Source of the DNA: Candidatus Uhrbacteria bacterium
Lineage (GTDB): Bacteria > Patescibacteriota > Patescibacteriia > 2-12-FULL-60-25
DNA: 11,334 nucleotides
Direction: 5' to 3'
NCBI GenBank assembly: GCA_023246415.1
Contig: JAHFIK010000027.1
Location: 1-11,334 of the forward strand
Shown: positions 1 to 7,204 of the stretch, in pieces
How positions within the stretch are numbered: position 1 is the stretch's first letter
Layout: the number at the start of each line of letters is the position of its first letter
Program-made: the position numbers and the translations under genes
The notes under the pieces: model-generated
Told to the model about the DNA's origin: nothing
The model's database searches: none
What the model saw: only the letters and a program-made list of their open reading frames with translations

Positions 1-43
1 CAGCGAAGAAGCGACAGGCTAATAAACTACAAAAATCAAAGAC

Positions 44-120
44 GGGCGTGTAGCTCAGATGGTTAGAGCGTTACACTGATAATGTAAAGGTCCCTGGTTC
101 GATTCCAGGCACGCCCACCA
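44..120 (+). tRNA. tRNA-Ile (anticodon GAT)
   Basis: A complete cloverleaf can be read. The acceptor stem GGGCGTG (44-50) pairs with CACGCCC (110-116). The D-arm is GCTC/GAGC. The anticodon stem TTACA/TGTAA (71-75/83-87) encloses the loop CTGATAA with anticodon GAT at 78-80. A 5-nt variable region follows, then the T-arm CCTGG-TTCGATT-CCAGG, discriminator A117 and an encoded CCA at 118-120. It reads AUC/AUU isoleucine codons. A terminator begins one base after the CCA, so this copy closes its transcript and does not lie between 16S and 23S rRNA. Bases 1-43 upstream hold no gene I recognise. Confidence 0.97.
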
Positions 121-121
121 T

Positions 122-157
122 AAAAAACGATCCCGATATCCCTCGGGATCGTTTTTT
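122..157. terminator. Bidirectional intrinsic terminator
   Basis: A perfect 15-bp stem (122-136 with 143-157, core CGATCCCGA/TCGGGATCG) closes a 6-nt loop. It is flanked by A6 on the left and T6 on the right, so it ends in a U-tract on either strand. It would stop the tRNA transcript on the + strand and the fibronectin-repeat gene (stop at 179-181) on the - strand. Confidence 0.93.
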
Positions 158-178
158 ATCTGACGCGCATCTTGCGGA

Positions 179-3100
179 TCACTGCGTTCTGAAGGTGTAG
201 TCTGGAGAACTCACCACGTTTCCGGTTGCGTCTTGCGACATGACCATGAAGTGATACAGGGTCCCCGAGGTCAGCGATGTCAGTGTGATTGAGTGAGCGG
301 TCACGGACAATGCAGAGGATGATGAACTCCCATAGGACACGGTCGTCCCATACAACACGGTTGACGTCGAATTTTCGTCCGTCGTCCAGGTGATTGTCGA
401 TGACGTTGATGCTGTTGACGAGGCAACATTTGTGATCACATCCAATATCGTTCGGAAGGTGTAGTCGCCCGTGGTCGTCACATTGCCGAAGGCGTCCTGT
501 GAAGATACACGGAAATGGTAGAGCGCATTCGCATTCAATCCGGTCAGTCTGATCGAATGCGCCGTCACGAACGCGACAGAGGATGATGTGCTCCCATACG
601 CGGTCGTAGTGCCGTACTGAACGGTCGAGGACGAGCTCTCGTTCGTCGTCCAAGTAATGGTCGATGAGATATCTGCGGTCGATGACGCGACAGCTGAAAT
701 GACGGGCGGTGCGGTGTCAGCCGTCACGAGCGTGTAATCACCCGTGGTCGTGACATTTCCACTGGTATCCTGAGATGACACACGGAAGTGATAGAGCGTT
801 GTCGAACTCAAACCGACTAAGGTAATCGAGTGCGACGTCACGAACGCGACAGAGGACGATGTGCTCCCATACGCGGTCGTGGTGCCGTATTGTACGGTCG
901 ATGATGAATTTTCGTCTGTCGTCCAGGTGACCGCCGTTGTGGTCGCCGTCGCCGTTGAAGTGACCGATGAAATGATCGGAGGCGTTGTGTCTCCGGTTGT
1001 TCGGAACGTGTAATCACCGGTGGTCGTTGCATTCCCAAAACTATCCTTTGAAGAGACTCGGAAATGGTAGAGCATTCCCCCAGTGAGTCCGGTAATGGCG
1101 ATCGAATGCGCCGTGACACTGGCGACCGAGGACGATGTGCTCCCATACCCCGTAGTCGTTCCATACTCCACCGTCGATGTTGAGTTCTCATCCGTCGTCC
1201 AGGTGATCGTTGAGGTCGTTGATCCGGTTGATGACGCAACACTTGAAATAACCGGAGGCGTGATATCGGTGATCGATGTCGTAAACTGTCCATCCCCACT
1301 CGATGTTGCATTCCCTGAACTGTCTTGAGACGACACGCGGAAATGATACGTCGTATTCGAAGTGAGTCCTGTAATGTTAATGATGTGCGACGTCACGAAC
1401 GCGACGGATGACGTGCTGCTTCCGTATGCGGTCGTCGTTCCATATTCCACGGTAGAGCTTGAACTCTCATCGGTGGTCCAGGTCACGGTTGAGGTCGTCG
1501 TTCCCGCGACTGCGCTGATACTCGAGATCACGGGTGGCGTGGGATCCGCAATGGTTCGAAGCGTGTAGTCCGAAGAGGTCGCTGAATTTCCTGACGCATC
1601 GCGAGAAGAGACACGGAAATGATACAGCGTCCCGGCTGAAAGTCCGGTCAATGAAATCGAATGAGCCGTCGACGTTGCAACCGAGGAAGAGGCGCTCCCA
1701 TAGCCAATGGTCGTCCCATACTCCACGGTCGATGTTGAAGCCTCATCCGTGGTCCAAGTGACCGTTGCCGTGGTCAGACCCGTCGTTGAGGCCACGCTGG
1801 AAATCACCGGAGGCGTCGTATCGATGAATGTTGTGGTGAATTGATTATCGCCGCTCGATGTGGCGTTTCCATACGTATCCTGGGAGGAGACGCGGAAATG
1901 ATACGTCGTATTCGAAGTGAGTCCGATGAGCGTTATCGCATGTGACGTAACGAATGCCGCCGATGATGTCACACCGCCATAGGCGGATGTCGTTCCATAT
2001 TCCACAGTGGAAGATGAGCTCTCATCCGTCGTCCAGGTGATCGTCGACGTCGTAAGACCCGCGTTCGCAGAAACACTTGAGATCGCCGGTGGTGTCGTAT
2101 CCGTCAACGTGGTCACTGTCTGATCCGAAGAGGTGGCAACATTCCCCGAAGCATCTTGTGACGAGACTTGAAAATGATAGGTCGTCCCCGGTGTTAACCC
2201 TAAAAATGAAATTTGATGCGCCGTGACGAACGCGGCAGAAGAGGTCGTCGTTCCATAGGCGGCCGTTGCGCCATACTTCACCGTGGATGTCGAAATTTCA
2301 TCCGTCGTCCAGGTGACAATCACCGTCGTCACGAGCGGAGTCGCAGAAACGGCCGAGATCACAGGCGCCGCCGTATCCGTTACCATCGTTGTTGCCGTTC
2401 GGCTCGTCGAGATATTGCCAGCCGCGTCCTTTGCCCATGCGTACAGCGTTTTTGTTCCTGTTGATGAAACGGAATAGCTCGTCTGTGCCGATGAAGACCA
2501 CCCGGCATTATTCGCCGCAGGTACGGAAGCGGATTCGTTCACAAGATAGCCCGTCACCGCCGTATCATCTGTCGCGGTGAGTGACGAGATTGAAACGACG
2601 AGAGATGTGGATGTGGCCGGAATCGAAAATGCCGTCACCGTTGGAGCAGTTATGTCGGCCGCTGGCGTCGAAGGCGATGAACCCCCTCCTCCGCCACCGC
2701 CACCGCCTCCTCCGCCGCCACTCGAAAAATTATGCACGGTGACCGTTCGTGTCATCGTTGACACGTTCCCCGAAGCATCCGTCACGATCGTCGTCAGCGT
2801 ATATGAACCGTTTGCAAAACGAGATGTATCAACAGAGATCGTCTTCAACGACGAGGTCGCCGTTCCGATCACGGTATTCCCAATCAGGTACTGGACCGAA
2901 GACACTGATCCAATCGAAAGCGGCGACGCAACTAAATTCAATGTTCCGCTGACGGTCGATGTGCCATCCGGGAGATTGATTGAAACGGGCCCAACAGGAG
3001 ATCCGTTTGAAACGGATGATGGCGGCGACACACTGCCGGTATCGGCCCCATCGCTCAGCACCACTTCACGCGGAAGGATTGCAATCCGATCTGCCCGTGA

Positions 3101-3760
3101 AATGAGCTTCAACGCCTCGATCGAAAGAATATGTGATTTCACGAGTACGCCGTGTTCCTGTTTGAGCACGTACACGTTTGGATCATCCTGATATTTGAAT
3201 ACAAGAGAGACCGGAATTTGCGTGAGATTCGCGATTGGCTCCGAATGCGTCTGAAACTTTGCCAGAACATCCGGTGTCACATCTTCAATATCACCAAATC
3301 CAAATCCAAGCGACTTCAATGCCGATTCACTCTCAATCGGATACACCGTCCCATCCTCAACCAGATACACGCGTGGATCGGATGTGACCTTGATGAGTGA
3401 ATTATTTGCAAATGGGCGTCGTGGCCCCCATGGAAGGAAATTCAGCGGGTCGTTTGGGATTCGGCTCAGATCCCGCTGAGGGACAAACGTGACCGCACCC
3501 CAACTCTCAAAGTGAGAAAAATACACATCTGGGTTGAAAATCGGACGTTTTGTGCAGTCCGAGGTGACGTAAAACACCGTCGAGACCGTTTTGGAACGAT
3601 ACGGCTTTCCGACCGCAAGGCGACAAGATGCTTTAGATGTCGTCCCCTGTGCAAACGCGGTCTGACATTGAGCGACCGCACACCAGAGCAATCCGATGAT
3701 CATTCCGCTCAACACAACTGCCCTTCGGAGGAGGCGCATTCGATCAGGAAAGAGATCCAT
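179..3760 (-). CDS. Large secreted surface protein with eight fibronectin-like repeats
   Basis: The product has 1193 residues. A signal peptide covers about 1-37 (RLLRR, a hydrophobic run, likely cleavage AFA|Q). Residues 60-235 hold about three short modules of the type LIKVTSDPRVYLVEDG (clearest at 122-137) that also occur in the upstream neighbour. An Ig-like domain lies at about 258-344 (ending TDASGNVSTMTRTVTV), then 13 consecutive glycines (348-360), then a second Ig-like domain at about 366-460 (AWAKDAAGN). From about 462 to the end there are eight repeats of roughly 92 residues with TWTTDE, STVEYGTT, TGL, YHFRVSSQD and GN. They resemble fibronectin III / purple-acid-phosphatase N-terminal folds. 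No catalytic domain, LPxTG or C-terminal anchor is visible, so it is probably an adhesive or structural extracellular protein. No Shine-Dalgarno sequence precedes the ATG. M8 is an alternative start and would still leave a signal peptide. Confidence 0.85.
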   Translation of the reverse strand: MDLFPDRMRLLRRAVVLSGMIIGLLWCAVAQCQTAFAQGTTSKASCRLAVGKPYRSKTVSTVFYVTSDCTKRPIFNPDVYFSHFESWGAVTFVPQRDLSRIPNDPLNFLPWGPRRPFANNSLIKVTSDPRVYLVEDGTVYPIESESALKSLGFGFGDIEDVTPDVLAKFQTHSEPIANLTQIPVSLVFKYQDDPNVYVLKQEHGVLVKSHILSIEALKLISRADRIAILPREVVLSDGADTGSVSPPSSVSNGSPVGPVSINLPDGTSTVSGTLNLVASPLSIGSVSSVQYLIGNTVIGTATSSLKTISVDTSRFANGSYTLTTIVTDASGNVSTMTRTVTVHNFSSGGGGGGGGGGGGGSSPSTPAADITAPTVTAFSIPATSTSLVVSISSLTATDDTAVTGYLVNESASVPAANNAGWSSSAQTSYSVSSTGTKTLYAWAKDAAGNISTSRTATTMVTDTAAPVISAVSATPLVTTVIVTWTTDEISTSTVKYGATAAYGTTTSSAAFVTAHQISFLGLTPGTTYHFQVSSQDASGNVATSSDQTVTTLTDTTPPAISSVSANAGLTTSTITWTTDESSSSTVEYGTTSAYGGVTSSAAFVTSHAITLIGLTSNTTYHFRVSSQDTYGNATSSGDNQFTTTFIDTTPPVISSVASTTGLTTATVTWTTDEASTSTVEYGTTIGYGSASSSVATSTAHSISLTGLSAGTLYHFRVSSRDASGNSATSSDYTLRTIADPTPPVISSISAVAGTTTSTVTWTTDESSSSTVEYGTTTAYGSSTSSVAFVTSHIINITGLTSNTTYHFRVSSQDSSGNATSSGDGQFTTSITDITPPVISSVASSTGSTTSTITWTTDENSTSTVEYGTTTGYGSTSSSVASVTAHSIAITGLTGGMLYHFRVSSKDSFGNATTTGDYTFRTTGDTTPPIISSVTSTATATTTAVTWTTDENSSSTVQYGTTTAYGSTSSSVAFVTSHSITLVGLSSTTLYHFRVSSQDTSGNVTTTGDYTLVTADTAPPVISAVASSTADISSTITWTTNESSSSTVQYGTTTAYGSTSSSVAFVTAHSIRLTGLNANALYHFRVSSQDAFGNVTTTGDYTFRTILDVITNVASSTASTSSTITWTTDENSTSTVLYGTTVSYGSSSSSALSVTAHSITLTSLTSGTLYHFMVMSQDATGNVVSSPDYTFRTQ
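182..2377 (-). repeat. Eight tandem ~275-bp fibronectin-like coding repeats
   Basis: Eight units of about 275 bp encode the C-terminal 732 residues of the surface protein. The order is not random. Units 2 and 4 share SNTTYHFRVSSQD and end GDNQFTT/GDGQFTT, while units 3 and 5 share the ISSVAS opening and end SDYTLRT/GDYTFRT. Units 2 and 4 are identical over 35 nt (1335-1369 and 1890-1924). This points to duplication of two-domain blocks or gene conversion. Confidence 0.9.
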
Positions 3761-3789
3761 AAAAAAAGAGGGTTGTAAAATTCGGAAGA

Positions 3790-3798
3790 ATCATACCA
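3790..3798 (-). promoter_or_regulatory. Extended -10 promoter of the fibronectin-repeat gene
   Basis: On the minus strand the sequence reads TGG-TATGAT, an extended -10 (TGn plus five of six TATAAT matches). A poor -35 (TCGAAG) lies 17 bp upstream of the hexamer. Transcription would start about 23 nt before the ATG. This suggests the large gene has its own promoter as well as possible read-through from upstream. Confidence 0.55.
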
Positions 3799-3831
3799 CC
3801 CTTGGACAATCTCTTCGATTTTCCACCGTAA

Positions 3832-3847
3832 AAGCGCTCACCCGCTT
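3832..3847 (-). terminator. Weak hairpin at the end of the module-repeat gene
   Basis: A 5-bp stem (AAGCG/CGCTT, loop GGTGAG on the minus strand) overlaps the stop codon at 3846-3848 and is followed by TTTT interrupted by ACGG. The stem is short and the T-run brief, so it is at best a leaky terminator. Confidence 0.3.
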
Positions 3848-5084
3848 ACTTCTTAAACAAACTCTTCAGCTGGTCGAGATCGACGGCAGAGATGACGGTT
3901 GTTGGACCGTAGCGGACAATGACAGCTGTCGCATCGCGTTCGACACCTTTCACTTCACCGATCACAATTAATAAATTCATGATACGGTTCCCTTCCATAC
4001 GTTCGTATTTCCGAATGAGCGCGGTTCCGACGTCCTTCACATCAATCGCGTTCCACGCATTTTTCGACAGATCCGACGTGAGCGCCTCAATCACTTCTTC
4101 CGGCTTCGCGGTCGTCAATTCAACATACTCGGCCGTTGAGGAGGCGGCATTTGATTTTACGTACAAAATTTCTCCCCCTTGATACATCGGGACGGACGAT
4201 GGGAATCCATCAAAGCCGACATCCGCCGTTGTCGGGGTTCGATAGAGCGTCAGCATTCCGGAATCAAGCATCGTGACATTAAAATCATACGTCATGCTCC
4301 CGTCCGATTTTCGGAATGACAAGCTCATTTTTTTATTGGTGCCGAAGACCGCCTGCGCAAGCGATTCACGCTTGACCCACCCCAATTTTGGGGCCATGGT
4401 TTCATACCATCGCTGAACCGATGCCACCGGATCCGACGTCGTCAGTTCTGCGGCCACGTCATTGCCTGTGACACTGATACTCACGCCCGTATACGAGGCT
4501 CCGGGATAGCGCGGAATATCACGCGGAAGTTCAGAAGGATCCGTAAATGAAGCTCCCCCCGTCACCGAAATGACCGTTGCATTGGCGTAGATTGGCCACG
4601 CCGGATCAAAGTCCCCTTTTGACGCGATCGGTGCTCCGATTTGATAATCTGAAAAAAAGGCATCGGAGACATCATCGACATTTTTTGCCCATGCGGCTCC
4701 GTAGATCTCTTTTGCTGCGGATTCTGTTTTGACCCAGCGAAGCGTTTTTTCAGAACCGACCGCGTACACTTTTGGATCGGTCGTGAGTTTGATGAGTTTG
4801 ACGCCCGGCTTGTACGTCATGTTTCCACCAAGCGTCATCGCGGCGAGCTCGTCGTCGGCGATATGCTTCACGTTCACAAAATCTTTGAACCAGCTCTTAT
4901 AGATCCGCTCATTTGGAAACGCATACCGCATCCCGTCTCCCCCAATGACATACACCGCATTTCCGGAAGAGCGGACGAGCGTCCCGAAGGGATAAATCGG
5001 CTCTGCGGCCCGTGCCGGAAACACGAACAACGCGCTCAGGGCGAGTGCGGTCGACATCGCGAACAGCTGTTTTGCGAGTGACAT
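3846..5084 (-). CDS. Secreted protein with duplicated N-terminal and C-terminal modules
   Basis: The product has 412 residues from the chosen start, which puts a clean signal peptide first (MSLAKQLFAM, hydrophobic core, ARA|AEP near 27). An in-frame ATG 108 bp upstream would add residues with no signal character and would overlap the upstream gene. Residues 35-94 and 95-150 are two related modules (AVYVIGGDGMRYAFP and KLTTDPKVYAVGSEKTLRW) matching those in the downstream surface protein. The second half also looks duplicated: YPGASYTG then DPVASVQRWYETMAPKLGW (193-236), and YQGGEILYV then KPEEVIEALTSDLSKNAW (301-344). The pattern is a short beta segment followed by a helix ending in Trp. No enzyme motif is visible. 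It probably acts outside the membrane, perhaps with the downstream gene. The family was not identified. Confidence 0.82.
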   Translation of the reverse strand: MSLAKQLFAMSTALALSALFVFPARAAEPIYPFGTLVRSSGNAVYVIGGDGMRYAFPNERIYKSWFKDFVNVKHIADDELAAMTLGGNMTYKPGVKLIKLTTDPKVYAVGSEKTLRWVKTESAAKEIYGAAWAKNVDDVSDAFFSDYQIGAPIASKGDFDPAWPIYANATVISVTGGASFTDPSELPRDIPRYPGASYTGVSISVTGNDVAAELTTSDPVASVQRWYETMAPKLGWVKRESLAQAVFGTNKKMSLSFRKSDGSMTYDFNVTMLDSGMLTLYRTPTTADVGFDGFPSSVPMYQGGEILYVKSNAASSTAEYVELTTAKPEEVIEALTSDLSKNAWNAIDVKDVGTALIRKYERMEGNRIMNLLIVIGEVKGVERDATAVIVRYGPTTVISAVDLDQLKSLFKK

Positions 5085-5089
5085 GCGCG

Positions 5090-5124
5090 TAAATGGTAAA
5101 GGGGAAACCGTAACAGGTAAACGG
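5090..5124. repeat. Degenerate one-armed heptamer array
   Basis: Five consecutive 7-bp units read TAAATGG, TAAAGGG, GAAACCG, TAACAGG, TAAACGG. They lie six bases upstream of the module-repeat gene's ATG. No facing inverted arm is visible in the gap 5085-5157, unlike the other heptamer elements in the window. The period is clear but the units are diverged. Confidence 0.55.
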
Positions 5125-5157
5125 GAATGCACACCCCAGTGGCCGCTTCCCGCCGGA

Positions 5158-5892
5158 TCAGAACCGTTCCATGTAAATCCGTTTTGGATCAACGCCCATT
5201 TCTTTCAACATCCGAATCACATCATCAATAAACGAACGAGGGCCGCAAACGTAACAGTCCGCGTCATCGGCAATCTGAACCGGTCGACGCGTCAGGACGT
5301 CCGTCACGCGCCCGCGCTCGCCCGCGATGGTTGAATCGGTCTCGCGCGTAAAGCACGGGATAAACGCCAAACTCGATGGCGATGCGGCAAGCGCTCGAAA
5401 TGCCTCGAGATACGCCGTCTCGTTCGCGGTGCGTGCGGAATAGAACAACGTCCGTGATGATGACGGCTCCTGTGCCAGCGACTGCAGAATCATGGATCGC
5501 ATCGGCGTGATCCCAATCCCCCCGGCAAAAAAGTAGTGATGTGATGCGGGCTTTAAATGAAAGACGCCAAACGGCCCCTGAAGCCGAACGAGATCGCCGA
5601 CGGCAAGTCGCTGCGCCCGTTGTGTAAAATCGCCCGCGACACGAATCGCGAGGACGATGTTGCCTGAGGCGATCACCTCATCCGCTGCGTTTGCAATGGA
5701 ATACGCCGCCTTTGCCCACACGGTCCCATCCGCTTCAAGCAAATGGAGCATGACCCATTGCCCAGCAAGCGGATCCGGAATGCGATTCGCGGCATCACTG
5801 GGCGAGAGCGTTAACTCAAATGTCTCCTCCGCGATCATGCGGTGAGCGGTCACGCGATAGTCGCGCAGAGTGACTTGGGGAGGGAGGGGCAT
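5158..5892 (-). CDS. FAD/NAD(P)-binding oxidoreductase, ferredoxin-reductase fold
   Basis: The product has 244 residues from an ATG just after the heptamer element. The upstream in-frame ATG would translate the repeat array and was rejected. An N-terminal FAD-binding barrel holds AYSIAN (63-68) and LQGPFGVFHL (104-113). The NAD(P)-binding half holds AGGIGITPMRSM (123-134), YVCGP (214-218) and a C-terminal IYMERF with a terminal aromatic, as in ferredoxin-NADP+ reductases. The Arg two residues before the flavin-motif Tyr in most relatives (RxYS) is Ala62 here. No 2Fe-2S domain is attached, so it is the reductase module alone. It would move electrons between NAD(P)H and a partner not encoded in this window. 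It sits in a same-strand block between a zinc peptidase and a secreted protein, and neither names its partner. Confidence 0.86.
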   Translation of the reverse strand: MPLPPQVTLRDYRVTAHRMIAEETFELTLSPSDAANRIPDPLAGQWVMLHLLEADGTVWAKAAYSIANAADEVIASGNIVLAIRVAGDFTQRAQRLAVGDLVRLQGPFGVFHLKPASHHYFFAGGIGITPMRSMILQSLAQEPSSSRTLFYSARTANETAYLEAFRALAASPSSLAFIPCFTRETDSTIAGERGRVTDVLTRRPVQIADDADCYVCGPRSFIDDVIRMLKEMGVDPKRIYMERF

Positions 5893-5901
5893 GGTGGAAG
5901 T

Positions 5902-5973
5902 GAATTTGGAATTTGGAATTTGGAATTTTGGTCGTAGCCCTGTTCCAAATTCCAAATTCTAAATTCCAAATTC
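5902..5973. repeat. Heptamer inverted-repeat element 1 (GAATTTG type)
   Basis: Four tandem heptamers at 5902-5929 (GAATTTG three times, then GAATTTT) face four reverse-complement heptamers at 5946-5973 (CAAATTC three times with one TAAATTC). The 16-bp spacer starts with GGTCGTA (5930-5936). The arms pair almost perfectly over 28 bp and would form a long hairpin. The right arm codes the last residues and TAG stop of the minus-strand peptidase gene. The left arm ends nine bases before the oxidoreductase ATG. Confidence 0.93.
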
Positions 5974-6378
5974 TTTTGGAGAAGAAAAATAGACACGCAA
6001 CAACTCATCCTCGCTGCACTTCGACACATTCGCGCGATACTGATCCCAAAATCGCGGGTGATGAATCATCCGAACGCGCTTCCAGCCGATACGGACAATC
6101 GCAGGCGGTGATTGATGATGTGCTAATTCGTGACAGATGACCCGGATAATCGCATCCAGTTTTCTCGGTTTCATTGTCCGCGGCGTATAGAGGTCGATCG
6201 TCACGAGCGGTTGTCCAATCCGCGTATAGCCGTATGTGATGGAACGAAATTTTCCAACACCTCGACTCCGACGGCGGAGCGGCCGAAACTCGAATCCGCG
6301 CATGTCGAGGACGCCGCAGATCCGTCCGAACACGTGCAGGACGAGCGCCTCATGTTTCGGATCAATAATATCCCCCAT
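5959..6378 (-). CDS. Zinc metallopeptidase with HExxH motif (SprT/DUF45-like)
   Basis: The product has 139 residues. ICHELAHHQ (81-89) gives the zinc-binding HExxH with H83, E84 (catalytic) and H87. A probable third ligand is H107 in HHPRFW, resembling the HxxFW ending of SprT- and YgjP/DUF45-type peptidases. Here it lies 20 residues after the HExxH, with an insert rich in basic residues between. The N-terminus is very basic (RPLRRRSRG, 32-40). There is no signal peptide or membrane segment, so it is cytoplasmic. It starts 16 bp after the preceding gene, probably as one transcript. The last residues (EFGI) and the TAG stop come from the heptamer array, so the original C-terminus may have differed. 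The substrate is unknown. The peptidase call is firm on motif, the family less so. Confidence 0.78.
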   Translation of the reverse strand: MGDIIDPKHEALVLHVFGRICGVLDMRGFEFRPLRRRSRGVGKFRSITYGYTRIGQPLVTIDLYTPRTMKPRKLDAIIRVICHELAHHQSPPAIVRIGWKRVRMIHHPRFWDQYRANVSKCSEDELLRVYFSSPKEFGI

Positions 6379-6394
6379 TGGATCGTGTGACGGA

Positions 6395-7129
6395 TTAGTC
6401 CATCATCGAAATCTTCATGCTCTTCGCGAGTTGAAGCACGGCATTTGCGGCACGTTGATCCGTTGGCGTTAGGAGAATGATATTATCATTCTCAACGCCT
6501 AATCGGACCACCACGAATGCGCGCATTCCCTTTGATGCCTTGTTGGATTTTTGAATCGCTTCCAATGAGAACGCTTCAAATGGCAGTCCAGCGACCGTTT
6601 TTCCGGAAACGGCCTGATGGCGCGTGTCCAAACAGCTAATCAGATCATTGGCCGTCACTCCGCTCACACAGTCGAACTGCGCCATGGTTGTCGCGAACCG
6701 TTCATACGTCGGGAAACTGTCATGATCCCACACGCTCGGATGAATGATCGCGACACGATGCGCAAGGGCGGAGGCGATTGGATCCGGCGATCCTGGCTTT
6801 GGAGCCGTTCCTTTAACGAGCCAATAGGATAAATCATTCTGCGCGAAATAGACCCAGTACCCCGTTGGCGCCGTAAACGCCACATGCCGTGAAGCGATCA
6901 CCGTCGCATCCCAACGCGCGGGTGCCGCTGGAACCGTTGAGGTCGACGCGTTCCCAAACGTTGTCGATGCGTTCGATAATGTTTGAGCAACCTGATTTGA
7001 GATCGATGACTTTGCGGTGACGACCGTCTGCGCAGATCCGTGTCCGCGCATAGATCGGACAATAAAAATCCCGATCACGAGAATCACGATAAGTCCTAAA
7101 CCAATTTTAGTCCGCGTGGTGATGTTCAT
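6395..7129 (-). CDS. Membrane-anchored protein of unknown function
   Basis: The product has 244 residues from the chosen ATG, which gives a classic anchor: a short basic N-terminus (MNITTRTK), one hydrophobic segment (about 8-25), then RSMRG. An ATG nine codons upstream lies inside a hairpin and adds nothing of that kind. A Ser/Thr/Ala-rich linker (about 40-70) leads to a globular extracytoplasmic domain (72-244) with GYWVYFAQNDLSYWLV. It has two cysteines (C154, C166) spaced to form a disulfide, and a C-terminal DNIILLTPTDQRAANAVLQLAKSMKI. The beta-strand then helix ending loosely recalls PsbP-like or sensor-type domains, but I do not recognise a family. It starts 75 bp after the hppA stop and is probably co-transcribed with the peptidase. 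Confidence 0.78.
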   Translation of the reverse strand: MNITTRTKIGLGLIVILVIGIFIVRSMRGHGSAQTVVTAKSSISNQVAQTLSNASTTFGNASTSTVPAAPARWDATVIASRHVAFTAPTGYWVYFAQNDLSYWLVKGTAPKPGSPDPIASALAHRVAIIHPSVWDHDSFPTYERFATTMAQFDCVSGVTANDLISCLDTRHQAVSGKTVAGLPFEAFSLEAIQKSNKASKGMRAFVVVRLGVENDNIILLTPTDQRAANAVLQLAKSMKISMMD

Positions 7130-7146
7130 AGATGGGGGAAGCGACA

Positions 7147-7185
7147 GATCGGGCATCCCTCGCGGAAACGAGGAGACGCCCGATC
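7147..7185. other. Strong RNA hairpin between hppA and the anchored-protein gene
   Basis: GATCGGGC (7147-7154) pairs with GCCCGATC (7178-7185). The stem continues inside through CCTCG/CGAGG (7158-7162/7169-7173) to a 6-nt loop, about 15 bp in all with one mismatch and one bulge. No T-run follows on either strand, so it is not a standard intrinsic terminator. It could protect the hppA mRNA 3' end or shape the leader of the next gene. A weak promoter-like pair on the minus strand (TTGCTT at 7229-7234, 16 bp, TAAAAT at 7207-7212) would place it in that gene's leader. Confidence 0.7.
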
Positions 7186-7204
7186 CATCTACTGAGCGTA
7201 CGAA

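Noticed and set aside
44..120. tRNA as the attachment site of an integrated element
   Set aside because: No duplicated tRNA 3' end, integrase or phage/plasmid gene is visible in the window.
156..1761. Several open frames inside the fibronectin repeats on both strands
   Set aside because: They recur with the 275-bp repeat period and are frame shadows of the repeated gene, with no start signals of their own.
462..2377. Phosphatase activity suggested by resemblance to purple acid phosphatase N-terminal domains
   Set aside because: Only the fibronectin-like fold is seen. There is no metallophosphatase catalytic domain in the protein.
2577..3191. Plus-strand open frame with a run of prolines
   Set aside because: It is the antisense of the polyglycine linker and Ig-like domain of the surface protein. 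It has no family pattern, and the minus-strand frame is a coherent secreted protein.
5085..5192. Longer start for the 412-residue secreted protein
   Set aside because: The extra 36 residues precede a clear signal peptide, read the heptamer array and overlap the upstream gene's end.
5890..5897. CCACCATG resembling a Kozak context before the oxidoreductase
   Set aside because: This is a bacterial genome by all other signs, and the match is short and expected by chance.
5893..5955. Longer start for the oxidoreductase
   Set aside because: The extension simply translates the heptamer palindrome and has no counterpart in the ferredoxin-reductase fold.
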